From Thiomicrorhabdus indica (lineage in GTDB: Bacteria > Pseudomonadota > Gammaproteobacteria > Thiomicrospirales > Thiomicrospiraceae), in NCBI RefSeq assembly GCF_004293625.1, contig NZ_CP033040.1, positions 2,557,001 through 2,621,000 of the forward strand: a DNA stretch of 64,000 nucleotides, read 5' to 3'. Shown piece after piece: positions 1 through 7,598 of the stretch (its first letter is position 1; every line of letters starts with the position of its first letter). The translations under genes were made by a program, and so were the position numbers. The notes below the pieces were generated by a model that saw only the letters and a list, made by a program, of their open reading frames with translations, was not told the origin of the DNA and ran no database searches.

Positions 1-19
1 ACAATTTTGAAAAATAAAA

Positions 20-40
20 AAGGGCTCATAAAGAGCCCTT
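20..40 (-). terminator. Rho-independent terminator of the peroxiredoxin-glutaredoxin gene
   Basis: An 8-bp perfect stem (AAGGGCTC/GAGCCCTT) with a 5-nt loop lies just past the stop codon. Read on the minus strand it is followed by a long T-rich tract (positions 19 down to 5), the usual layout of an intrinsic terminator. Confidence 0.85.
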
Positions 41-62
41 AATAAGAAAGTGCTTCGAGCAA

Positions 63-800
63 TTATTTGTTTAGGTAAGCTTCTAAATCTTCAGAACCGC
101 CCACATATTCGCCTTCAATAAATACTTGAGGAACTGTCCCAGCATTCGCTACTGCACGAAGTGTACGAGAAGTCACACCACTGTTAGAAATCATGATTTC
201 TTCATAGTAGATATTATTGTCTTCTAGCAATGACTTCGCTTTCGCGCAGAATGGACAACCTTTCTTAGTAAAGATTGTCGCTGCACGTGGAGCTTTTGCA
301 TTAGGGTTAATATAGTTCAACATCGTATCTGCATCAGAGACTTCAAAAGGGTCCCCCGGTACTTCTGGCTCGATGAACATTTTCTCAATAACGCCGTCCT
401 TAACAAGCATTGAGTAACGCCATGAACGCATCCCAAATCCTAGGTCTTCCTTGTTAACAAGCATTCCCATGCCTTCAGAAAACTCACCGTTTCCATCAGG
501 AATCAGACGAACATTGTCAGACTCTTGATCTGCTGCCCACTCATTCATAACAAATGTATCATTCACCGACATACAAACGATTTCGTCTACACCGTTCTCG
601 AAGAATGTAGGCGCAAGCTCGTTGAAACGTGGTAAGTGAGTCGATGAACAAGTTGGCGTAAACGCACCCGGTAGAGAGAAAACCACTACCGTTTTACCTT
701 TAAAAATTTCATCCGTTGTCACATTCACCCACTCATTGTTTTGACGAGTTGGGAAAGTAACGTTAGGGATTCTTTGACCTTCGCGATTTGGTAATGCCAT
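63..800 (-). CDS. Hybrid peroxiredoxin-glutaredoxin (Prx5-Grx fusion)
   Basis: A thiol peroxidase fused to its own glutaredoxin. Such hybrids reduce hydrogen peroxide and alkyl hydroperoxides with glutathione in the cytoplasm. Residues about 1-165 form a Prx5-type domain with the peroxidatic cysteine C51 in GAFTPTCSS. Residues about 172-245 form a glutaredoxin domain with the redox pair C182-PF-C185 and the TVPQVFI glutathione-binding loop. The length (245 aa) fits the hybrid family. The ATG is preceded by AGGA eight bases upstream. It stands alone, with its own terminator. The long AT-rich upstream region carries two palindromes that may bind a regulator (OxyR control is common for this family, but not shown here). 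Confidence 0.95.
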   Translation of the reverse strand: MALPNREGQRIPNVTFPTRQNNEWVNVTTDEIFKGKTVVVFSLPGAFTPTCSSTHLPRFNELAPTFFENGVDEIVCMSVNDTFVMNEWAADQESDNVRLIPDGNGEFSEGMGMLVNKEDLGFGMRSWRYSMLVKDGVIEKMFIEPEVPGDPFEVSDADTMLNYINPNAKAPRAATIFTKKGCPFCAKAKSLLEDNNIYYEEIMISNSGVTSRTLRAVANAGTVPQVFIEGEYVGGSEDLEAYLNK

Positions 801-1164
801 TCAATTTTCCTCGTTAAAAAAAGACTAATTATTTTAAGCGCAAACTCTTGTACCACTTGCCTAAAAAACTGTTATTGGAGTGATACTGCGCGCAAAAGGG
901 TTTTTATTCATCGTTATTTAAGTTCGCCCGCTTGCCAACTTGATACGTATCATAGCTAAAACTTTTAATTTAATAAAATTGATTAATTAAATTTAATTAA
1001 TAGAATTTAACTATAACAACTTTCATCAAACTAAGCCATGAGCAAACCTATAAAACGAAAATTTCAGATTCTATATTAACGGCTTCTCGCCACAAAAAAA
1101 GACTTTTGAAAATTTATTCACGGTAGATAAAAAACCATAAATAAAATAACGCTCGACAAACCTA
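801..1164. other. AT-rich intergenic region with two perfect palindromes
   Basis: No gene is visible here. It is the promoter region of the minus-strand peroxiredoxin gene and lies downstream of the next minus-strand gene. It contains TGATACGTATCA at 941-952 and the 20-bp palindrome ATTAATTAAATTTAATTAAT at 982-1001, both candidate protein-binding sites or extruding hairpins. Confidence 0.5.
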
Positions 1165-1614
1165 TTATTGCAACGAATTACCTTGCATCAAACGCATAAA
1201 AGGCTCTAACAAATCTTTCTCTTGAGCATATTTCATCAACACACCCAAAACCGCTTGGTCTTCGTGCTTAGAAGCAATTCGAGCAGCCAATTGAAATTCT
1301 TTTTCAACCACTGAACCTTTAAAACCGCCCAATTCAACCAGTGCAGCGACGACACCTACATTTTGCAGTAAACAAGCTGCCTGCAAAGCAGACACCGGTT
1401 CACCTGCACTATCTTTTCCAACCTCTAAGCGCGGCGAAACAAAATGCTCCTGCACCAAAACCATTGTCATCCAATAGTTCATTTCCGGCTCAGCTTCACT
1501 CTCAATCGCATGCACAAGCATTTCTTTAGGATCGGTTTGGTGGCGCTGCACCATGGTTTTTACAATCTTTGAAAAAGACTCTCGATTTTTTTCATCAAAA
1601 TTTAATAAATTCAT
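1165..1614 (-). CDS. Hypothetical protein, mostly alpha-helical, 149 aa
   Basis: Family not recognised. The product is soluble, with no signal peptide, membrane segment or cysteine motif, and looks helical throughout. A short stretch around residues 76-95 (LQAACLLQNVGVVAALVELGG) is weakly reminiscent of an ankyrin-like helix pair, which is only an impression. The ATG has a GAGAG motif a few bases upstream. It lies in the same direction as the flavoprotein gene on its far side, separated by about 50 bp that carry a copy of the ACCGGCCGGT palindrome. The balanced composition and reasonable ribosome site support a real gene. Confidence 0.7.
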   Translation of the reverse strand: MNLLNFDEKNRESFSKIVKTMVQRHQTDPKEMLVHAIESEAEPEMNYWMTMVLVQEHFVSPRLEVGKDSAGEPVSALQAACLLQNVGVVAALVELGGFKGSVVEKEFQLAARIASKHEDQAVLGVLMKYAQEKDLLEPFMRLMQGNSLQ

Positions 1615-1631
1615 AGAACTCTCATTTATTT

Positions 1632-1641
1632 ACCGGCCGGT
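1632..1641. repeat. ACCGGCCGGT palindrome, intergenic copy
   Basis: Perfect copy between the hypothetical gene and the HI0933-type flavoprotein gene, about 18 bp upstream of the former's start codon on the minus strand. Confidence 0.9.
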
Positions 1642-1665
1642 TATTTTAACAGGACAACGAAGTGT

Positions 1666-2901
1666 TTAGGCTTCAGCTAATGCCTGAGCGCAGGCGACTG
1701 CTGAAGCCCATGCCCACTGAAAGTTATAGCCACCAAGTTGTCCAGTGACATCAAGCACCTCTCCAATAAAATACAACCCTTGCTGATTGTTTGCTTCCAT
1801 GGTTTTTGATGAAACCGCATCGGTACTCACGCCTCCCAATGTCACTTCTGCTTTATCGTAACCGCCGGTTCTAGCAGGGTAAAGCGACCAGTTCTGGCAT
1901 TGCTGGGCGTATTCTTTCAAAGTTAAATCCGGCAGATTTGCCAAATCCGATTCCAATGGAAACCACTCAAGCCAAGCTTGCGCCATGCGCTTTGTCCAAA
2001 ATTTCGACAACCAACTAGCAAATGACTTTCCAGACTTTTTCAGAGCCAATAACTCGGCAAACAAATCCACTCTAAAAAATGGATTTAGGGTAATCGGCTG
2101 ACCTTCCAACCAATAATTTGAGGCTTGCAAAATAGCCGGCCCACTCAAGCCCTGATGTGTCATCAATACCGCTTCAGAAAAACAATGCCCATTGGCACAA
2201 ACCTGCGCATCAAACGCCATACCAGTCAAATCAGCAAAACGAGTCTGCCATTTTCCTTCAAAATTTAACGGCACTAACCCTGGGCGTGTCGACACAATTT
2301 CAAGCCCAAACTGTTTAGCCACTCGATAACCGAAATCAGAAGCTTTTAGCTTTGGAAACGACAAAGCACCTGTGGCAACCACTAAATTTGTACAAGAAAC
2401 TTCACAACGACCTTCAGAGCTCTCTAATTGCAAACCATACCGGCCGGTAGAGTTCTCTGTAGAGTCACCGGCCGGTAAAGATTGAATGCTCGTTATTGAG
2501 GTTTTCAGCAGAAACTCAACTTGCGCCCAATCACATTCCGTTCGCAGAATTTGAATCAAATCTGAGGCACGTTTTTTGCAAAAGAGCTTCCCCAACTCAC
2601 GTTGTTCAAAATCCAAACCATGCCGTTCAACCAGTTCAATAAAAGCCGAACTTGGATAGCGAGATAGCGCACTTTTCACAAAATGTGGATTTTGGCAGAT
2701 ATAGTTGTCGGCAGAGACATCCAAATTCGTAAAATTGCATTTTCCACCTCCCGAAATTCTTATTTTCGCAGCCGCTTTTGGCGCATGATCAATGACTAAC
2801 ACTGATTTCCCAGCGTACCCGGTCTGCGCTGAACACATAAGCCCAGCCGCACCAGCACCAATAATCACCACATCAAAATGTGTTTTGGTTATTGCAACCA
2901 T
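1666..2901 (-). CDS. HI0933-family FAD-dependent oxidoreductase
   Basis: A flavoprotein of the HI0933/YhiN (BaiN-like) family, which binds FAD through an N-terminal Rossmann fold. Members have been annotated as aminoacetone oxidases, but their physiological reaction is not settled. The protein shows the dinucleotide motif GAGAAGLM near residue 16, the family motif SGGGKCNFTN near residue 50, and a C-terminal FAD-binding stretch (GGYNFQWAWASA). The length (411 aa) is normal. The ATG is preceded by GGGAGAG. Two copies of the ACCGGCCGGT palindrome lie inside the gene only 18 bp apart; in the two frames they encode Thr-Gly-Arg and Pro-Ala-Gly. Confidence 0.92.
   Translation of the reverse strand: MVAITKTHFDVVIIGAGAAGLMCSAQTGYAGKSVLVIDHAPKAAAKIRISGGGKCNFTNLDVSADNYICQNPHFVKSALSRYPSSAFIELVERHGLDFEQRELGKLFCKKRASDLIQILRTECDWAQVEFLLKTSITSIQSLPAGDSTENSTGRYGLQLESSEGRCEVSCTNLVVATGALSFPKLKASDFGYRVAKQFGLEIVSTRPGLVPLNFEGKWQTRFADLTGMAFDAQVCANGHCFSEAVLMTHQGLSGPAILQASNYWLEGQPITLNPFFRVDLFAELLALKKSGKSFASWLSKFWTKRMAQAWLEWFPLESDLANLPDLTLKEYAQQCQNWSLYPARTGGYDKAEVTLGGVSTDAVSSKTMEANNQQGLYFIGEVLDVTGQLGGYNFQWAWASAVACAQALAEA
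2439..2448. repeat. ACCGGCCGGT palindrome, coding copy (Thr-Gly-Arg frame)
   Basis: Perfect copy, flanked T...A, inside the HI0933-type gene. It is the only coding copy read as ACC-GGC-CGG. Confidence 0.9.
2467..2476. repeat. ACCGGCCGGT palindrome, coding copy (Pro-Ala-Gly frame)
   Basis: Perfect copy 18 bp from the previous one in the same gene, encoding the PAG of LPAGDS. Confidence 0.9.
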
Positions 2902-3056
2902 TTCTCTCCCAGATCATTGACCCAATTTGCCTGTTTGTCTTACCAAAGCATTTAAAAAGCCGTTGTAAACGACCTGTTAACTTCGATATGTTTTAAATCT
3001 TTTAGTCGTGTTTATACCCTTTGGGTGCAAACCACATTCAACTTTAATAGAGTCGA

Positions 3057-3842
3057 CTAATATAGGTTTTCCCAGATTAAGCCGCGCGCTTCGACTTCAA
3101 CGACCATTTTTTTAATGCCTTGTTCAACCAAGTTTTTCTGCCCTTCTGCACCTAACTCAATTAAACGTTTTCCCTCATCGGTAATTTTCGGCAAACTGAA
3201 CAATCGCAACTCAGGAAACTCTTGTTCAAACGCCTCCATAAATTCAATCCATTCCGATTCTTGACCATCATGGATCAAAATAGCCTTCTCAATTTGTTGC
3301 TCACCAAAATACTGAGAATAATAATTATCCAACACCCATTCCATCATAGGCTCAGCCATTTTGGGAAAACCCGGCATAAAATGATGATTCGAGATAGTGA
3401 AACCGGGAACCCGATTGAAAAAATTGGGGATAACTTGTGCACCCTGTGGATACTCTGCCATTTTTACCCTTTGCGGATAGGCTGCTTCACCAAATTGCGC
3501 TTCAATTTCTGCAACCGCTTCTGGGTGGCGTTTCAGTGGAACCTGCAAAGCCGCTGCGGCGCATTGACGAGTGCGATCATCCGGTGTTGCCCCGATGCCG
3601 CCAAAGCAAAACACGCAATCGCCATTGGCAAAGCTCTCACGTAATGTGGCTTCCAAACGATTTGGTTCATCTCCTAAAATCTTCACCCAACTTAACGCCA
3701 ATCCTCTAGGTCGTAAAAGTTTATTCGCATTGTGCAAATGTCGGTCTTGACGCTTTCCAGACAGGACTTCATCACCAATAATAATCAACCCAATTGTCAG
3801 GGGTTGAGCCGTAGAAGAGTTGTGTGTATTTTCCGTTGCCAT
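3057..3842 (-). CDS. CinA/MoaB-like molybdopterin-binding-domain protein
   Basis: A protein of the competence/damage-inducible CinA N-terminal type, built on the MoCF-biosynthesis fold. The motifs are visible: GDEVLSGKRQDRH near residue 22 and FGGIGATPDDRT near residue 80, the substrate-binding loop of the fold. At 261 aa it carries only the MoCF-like domain and a helical tail, without the CinA C-terminal amidohydrolase domain, so nicotinamide-nucleotide amidase activity should not be assumed. It is a single gene, convergent with nothing and divergent from thiD. moaC lies 20 kb away, so no local molybdenum cofactor cluster is indicated. Confidence 0.85.
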   Translation of the reverse strand: MATENTHNSSTAQPLTIGLIIIGDEVLSGKRQDRHLHNANKLLRPRGLALSWVKILGDEPNRLEATLRESFANGDCVFCFGGIGATPDDRTRQCAAAALQVPLKRHPEAVAEIEAQFGEAAYPQRVKMAEYPQGAQVIPNFFNRVPGFTISNHHFMPGFPKMAEPMMEWVLDNYYSQYFGEQQIEKAILIHDGQESEWIEFMEAFEQEFPELRLFSLPKITDEGKRLIELGAEGQKNLVEQGIKKMVVEVEARGLIWENLY

Positions 3843-3951
3843 ACGTTTTTACCCATCAATTTGCGAAAATTCACTGAGTCAGTAGACTTCTTAAAGCACA
3901 ACATAGTAAAGTTCTGCAAGAAGCCTAGTATTATAAACACAGTTAAAAACT

Positions 3952-3961
3952 ACCGGCCGGT
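3952..3961. repeat. ACCGGCCGGT palindrome at the thiD ribosome-binding position
   Basis: Perfect copy (flanked T...A) ending 5 bases before the thiD start codon, in the place where a Shine-Dalgarno sequence would be expected. No purine-rich ribosome site is otherwise visible. Confidence 0.9.
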
Positions 3962-3966
3962 AAAGC

Positions 3967-4860
3967 ATGCATACAACACCTCATCAAACACCCTTGCCGA
4001 GCGTTCTAGTTATCGCAGGATTCGATCCATCCGGTGGCGCCGGTTTTTTGGCCGACACCAAAACCATTCATGCCAATGGTGGCTATGCCTGTAGCGTGAT
4101 GAGTGCGATTACTGTGCAAAACACCCAAGGCGTTCAAAAAGTCGAAGCAGTTGAATCGAAGTTATTTAGCGCCCAACTAAAAGCTTTGGCAGAGGATATC
4201 CAATTTGATGCCATCAAAATCGGCATGCTGGCAAACCTCGAACAAATAGAAATCTTGACAGAATTCTTAGAGCAAAACACAAAAACTCCTGTCGTACTCG
4301 ATCCGGTTTTAGTCAGTAGTAGCGGACGCGCCTTACTTCCAGAAAACGCCCTGAATAGTCTGATTGAAGATTTAATTCCCCAGGCTACATTACTCACCCC
4401 TAACCAACCGGAGGCCAAATTACTTTTACAAAAAATTCACCGGCCGGTAAAGAAAAACCTCCTAAATGACGCAACAGTTTTTCAACAAGCTTTACAAGGC
4501 TTGAAATGCAAAAATATTTTATTAAAAGGTGGGCATCCTGACATCACACCAGACAAAAGTTCAGAAGCGACCGATTGGTTATTTTCTTGGGAAGCAAATC
4601 AACCAATACAGGAAACATTTTCATCGCCTTGGTTAGAAGTCATTCACAACCACGGCACAGGTTGCACACTTGCCTCGGCCATTGCCACTCAATTAGCCAA
4701 AGGGGAAAACTTAGCAACAGCTGTGGCATTAGGAAAAAACTATTTAACTCAAGCTTTACAAGCCGCTGACCAACACCAACCTAACTACCACTCTTTACCG
4801 GCCGGTAAGGTTCGCCATGGCAGCTTATGTCATAATTTCACACAGCATAAACACAAATAA
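3967..4860 (+). CDS. thiD: Hydroxymethylpyrimidine/phosphomethylpyrimidine kinase ThiD
   Basis: Phosphorylates HMP and then HMP phosphate to HMP diphosphate, the pyrimidine half of thiamine. The ribokinase-like fold is recognisable from GFDPSGGAGFLADTKT near residue 18, IKIGML near residue 81, the DPVLVSSSG substrate loop and the anion-hole motif HGTGCTLASA in the C-terminal third. The length is 297 aa, slightly above the usual 265-280. It is monocistronic here, with no thiamine genes nearby and no TPP riboswitch recognised upstream. The start lacks a clear Shine-Dalgarno; a palindrome copy occupies that place. Two further copies lie inside the gene. Confidence 0.95.
   Translation: MHTTPHQTPLPSVLVIAGFDPSGGAGFLADTKTIHANGGYACSVMSAITVQNTQGVQKVEAVESKLFSAQLKALAEDIQFDAIKIGMLANLEQIEILTEFLEQNTKTPVVLDPVLVSSSGRALLPENALNSLIEDLIPQATLLTPNQPEAKLLLQKIHRPVKKNLLNDATVFQQALQGLKCKNILLKGGHPDITPDKSSEATDWLFSWEANQPIQETFSSPWLEVIHNHGTGCTLASAIATQLAKGENLATAVALGKNYLTQALQAADQHQPNYHSLPAGKVRHGSLCHNFTQHKHK
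4439..4448. repeat. ACCGGCCGGT palindrome, coding copy in thiD (Arg-Pro-Val frame)
   Basis: Perfect copy read as CAC-CGG-CCG-GTA (HRPV). Confidence 0.9.
4797..4806. repeat. ACCGGCCGGT palindrome, coding copy in thiD (Pro-Ala-Gly frame)
   Basis: Perfect copy, flanked T...A, encoding the PAG of LPAGK near the C terminus of ThiD. Confidence 0.9.
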
Positions 4861-4961
4861 TCGACACGAATAGTCACTGGAACAAACCAAGGCTCGGCTC
4901 TATTTTCGATTGAAAAACAGTTAAAGGCTGAACAATCAAGTTAAAAAATCAAGATGAATTA

Positions 4962-7052
4962 TTAAGATGCTTTACCACTGCGCCACTGACGAATAACAAA
5001 ACGCGCAGGGTGACAGGCATTTCTGAGTGATTCTGGGGCAATGCTCTCCCGACCATCAATTTCTGCCAATAACCATTCAGCAGCTAAAAACACTGACATT
5101 AAACCTCGCGGCCCATGACCGTTGTTCACAAACAAACCTTGCTGATAGCGCATTTCTGGATAGCGATAGACTGCGTGAGTGTGCGATTGTTGCAAATAAT
5201 TTTCTTCCACCCAATTCCAATCCGGAACTTGCCCAATGACGGGTAAATGATCAGGCGTTGTCGGGCGAAATGCAATCCGCCCCCCAACATGTTCAGCCTC
5301 AGTACAATCTTCACTGAGCCAACCTGCAACCACTTGTTGCACATTGGCAATATTCTCTCGATGCGCTTCCTCCGAAAGATCGGTGGTTAGACTCGGTGCT
5401 TCAAAAGTTGCGCCGGTTACCCATACATCTGCCGCTGTTGGCGAACTATAGCCTTTATGCGTGATTGGCACATTTAACTGGCTTTTCACAGCATTTGATG
5501 ACAAATGTGTAACCTGACCCTTTACCGGTCGAATAGAAAGCTTTAATTTCTCATGTAATTTACTAGCTAAACTGCCTGTCGCAAATACCAAGCATTCTGT
5601 TTCAAAATCACCTTGCGATGTCTCTAATTTCCAAAGCCCATTAACCTTTTCAAAATCATGTACCTCACAAGATAAAACCAGTTCAATATTTGGATGCTTT
5701 AAGCAATGCTCGATTACGGATTTGGGATAAATCCAACCACTATTTGGATAAAACATTCCTGGCAAATGTGTCTTAACGCCCAAAACTTGACTCGCCTCAT
5801 CAGGCTCAAGCCAATTCGCATAATTTTCTGGCAAAGGTACTCGTTTAAGCGCTTCCAACAATCGTTTATGCATGATTGGCATCGCCGCCAATTGCAACAT
5901 ACCGGATAAATCACCTTGTGCTTTCTTACTTGCTAGCCAAGGCAATAACCAACGTTGCGTTGCGTTATATCCCAGTTGGTAAAATTGTGAGCGCAAATTC
6001 CAATCCACAGTCACTAGAGGATGTAACGTTCCCGCTAAATTTCCCGATGCCTGAGTCGCAGTCTCTGTTGCAGACTCCAACACCTTCACTTTAAACCCAG
6101 CCTGAGCCAAGGCGTAAGCGGTGGTTGCACCTGCCAAACCAGCACCCACGACTACAGCGCTTTTCACTCGTCCTGCTTGAGAGTTTTTCGGGCAATTTGC
6201 AACAAACCAAGGGGTTTTGGATGCACTTGAACGCAGATGCTTAATCTGTCCGAAACACATCTCCCGTTTTTTGCCATAACCAGAGTCTTTATGAACATCA
6301 AATCCAACCGCTTGTAATCCTCGACGAACCTCACCAGCTGCAGTAAAAGTCGCAAAAGTTGTTTTCTGGTGACTGAGCTTTACCATTGCCTGATAAAGCT
6401 TTGGGTTCCAAAGCTGAGGGTTTTTGATTGGCGCAAAGCCATCCAAATACCAAGCGTCGACTTTTGCATTAGGGGCACACTCCGCCAATCCTTGCAAAGC
6501 ATCCCCTAACCACAAGCTTAAACGCACACGCCCTGAAAACAGCAGAACCTCGTGCCAACCAGGTAATAAATCAGGGTAATGATCTATCAATATGTCCGAA
6601 TAAGCCGACAATTCCGGATAGGCTTGTAGTGAACGCTGTAAATCCACTTGACTCATTGGATGCTTTTCAAAAGAAATAAAATGCAACTGTGTCGCTGGTG
6701 ACAAACCGTTACCGGCCGGTAACGCCTGCTCATCAATAGCTTGCACATTAAACCAAGCTCGCATCGTCAATAAAAAATTAAGCCCCGTACCGAACCCCGT
6801 TTCAGCAACACGAAATACAGACTTTTGACGGAAATAAATTTGCTCACTTTCCAAAGGGAAAGACGCACCTAGTAGGCCATCATTAAACGCCTTCAGTCGT
6901 TGCTCAATTTGATTATGCTGCAAAAACACATAATCACTTTCCGCTATCGCGTCCTCAGTCGAATAGTAAAAATCATCAAACTCAATCGCCAAAGGCGTTT
7001 CATCACGCCAATCAAGTTGTGCAGTTTGAAGGATTCTCAGCTTTTTGCTCAT
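4962..7052 (-). CDS. mnmC: Bifunctional tRNA wobble-uridine modification enzyme MnmC
   Basis: Performs the last two steps of mnm5s2U34 synthesis in tRNA. The C-terminal FAD oxidase domain (MnmC1) removes the carboxymethyl group, and the N-terminal SAM methyltransferase domain (MnmC2/MnmD) methylates the product. The first ~240 residues carry the methyltransferase, with ETGFGTGLNFL and DAWYLDGFAPIKNP. After about residue 265, VVVGAGLAGATTAYALAQAG marks the FAD domain. I chose the ATG at 7052, because residues from MSKKLRILQ onward align with the usual MnmC N terminus and a GGAAAA lies upstream. The frame stays open to 7148, which would add 32 unrelated residues without a ribosome site. Confidence 0.93.
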   Translation of the reverse strand: MSKKLRILQTAQLDWRDETPLAIEFDDFYYSTEDAIAESDYVFLQHNQIEQRLKAFNDGLLGASFPLESEQIYFRQKSVFRVAETGFGTGLNFLLTMRAWFNVQAIDEQALPAGNGLSPATQLHFISFEKHPMSQVDLQRSLQAYPELSAYSDILIDHYPDLLPGWHEVLLFSGRVRLSLWLGDALQGLAECAPNAKVDAWYLDGFAPIKNPQLWNPKLYQAMVKLSHQKTTFATFTAAGEVRRGLQAVGFDVHKDSGYGKKREMCFGQIKHLRSSASKTPWFVANCPKNSQAGRVKSAVVVGAGLAGATTAYALAQAGFKVKVLESATETATQASGNLAGTLHPLVTVDWNLRSQFYQLGYNATQRWLLPWLASKKAQGDLSGMLQLAAMPIMHKRLLEALKRVPLPENYANWLEPDEASQVLGVKTHLPGMFYPNSGWIYPKSVIEHCLKHPNIELVLSCEVHDFEKVNGLWKLETSQGDFETECLVFATGSLASKLHEKLKLSIRPVKGQVTHLSSNAVKSQLNVPITHKGYSSPTAADVWVTGATFEAPSLTTDLSEEAHRENIANVQQVVAGWLSEDCTEAEHVGGRIAFRPTTPDHLPVIGQVPDWNWVEENYLQQSHTHAVYRYPEMRYQQGLFVNNGHGPRGLMSVFLAAEWLLAEIDGRESIAPESLRNACHPARFVIRQWRSGKAS
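6711..6720. repeat. ACCGGCCGGT palindrome, coding copy in mnmC
   Basis: Perfect copy, flanked T...A, encoding the PAG of LPAGNG in the methyltransferase domain. Confidence 0.9.
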
Positions 7053-7187
7053 TCGAAGTTTTCCAATTTGAAAATTTGTCTTACTTGGTGTCTTATCGGC
7101 CGTTTGCCAATTCGCTAGGACAGTTGCAAGCGGTCTAATTTTTGGCATTATATTCTATTGGACGTAATTCGAAGTATGGAGGCTGAT

Positions 7188-7598
7188 ATGTCAAAAACCA
7201 ATTCAACGCTTATTGAAGACGAGCAATGGCAAGACAAACTGACCGATGAGGCATACCAAATCTGTCGTTGTGGCGGAACAGAACGCGCCTTTACAGGAAA
7301 ATATTGGGATCATAAAGCCACAGGTATTTATTTATGTGCTTGCTGTCAAACACCCCTTTTTGCTTCTAGCGCCAAGTATGACTCAGGCTCGGGCTGGCCA
7401 AGCTTTTGGCAACCTATCAATAAAGCCGACATTCTCGAAATTGAAGATTTCTCTCATGGTATGCATCGTACAGAAGTTCAATGCGCAAATTGTCATAGCC
7501 ATCTTGGACACGTTTTTCCAGACGGCCCTGAACCGACTGGATTACGTTATTGTATTAATTCAGCCTCCTTGGAATTTGAAGAGCAAACAGCTGAATGA
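7188..7598 (+). CDS. msrB: Peptide-methionine (R)-S-oxide reductase MsrB
   Basis: Reduces methionine-R-sulfoxide in oxidised proteins. Two CxxC pairs (C50/C53 and C99/C102) form the structural zinc site, and the catalytic C122 sits in [20 protein letters not shown] is the substrate-binding motif. The start at 7188 was chosen because GGAGG lies six bases upstream; the frame extends to a TTG at 7158 that has no such support. It overlaps tmcA by four bases (ATGA), so the two are translationally coupled. mnmC starts divergently about 135 bp away. Confidence 0.95.
   Translation: MSKTNSTLIEDEQWQDKLTDEAYQICRCGGTERAFTGKYWDHKATGIYLCACCQTPLFASSAKYDSGSGWPSFWQPINKADILEIEDFSHGMHRTEVQCANCHSHLGHVFPDGPEPTGLRYCINSASLEFEEQTAE

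Noticed and set aside
1341-1529. Open frame on the plus strand opposite the 149-aa hypothetical gene
   Set aside because: Low-complexity shadow of the minus-strand gene, with no ribosome site or family resemblance.
3862-3966. Possible TPP riboswitch before thiD
   Set aside because: The region is only about 120 bp to the divergent gene and lacks the conserved CUGAGA and ACCUGA elements of the thi-box.
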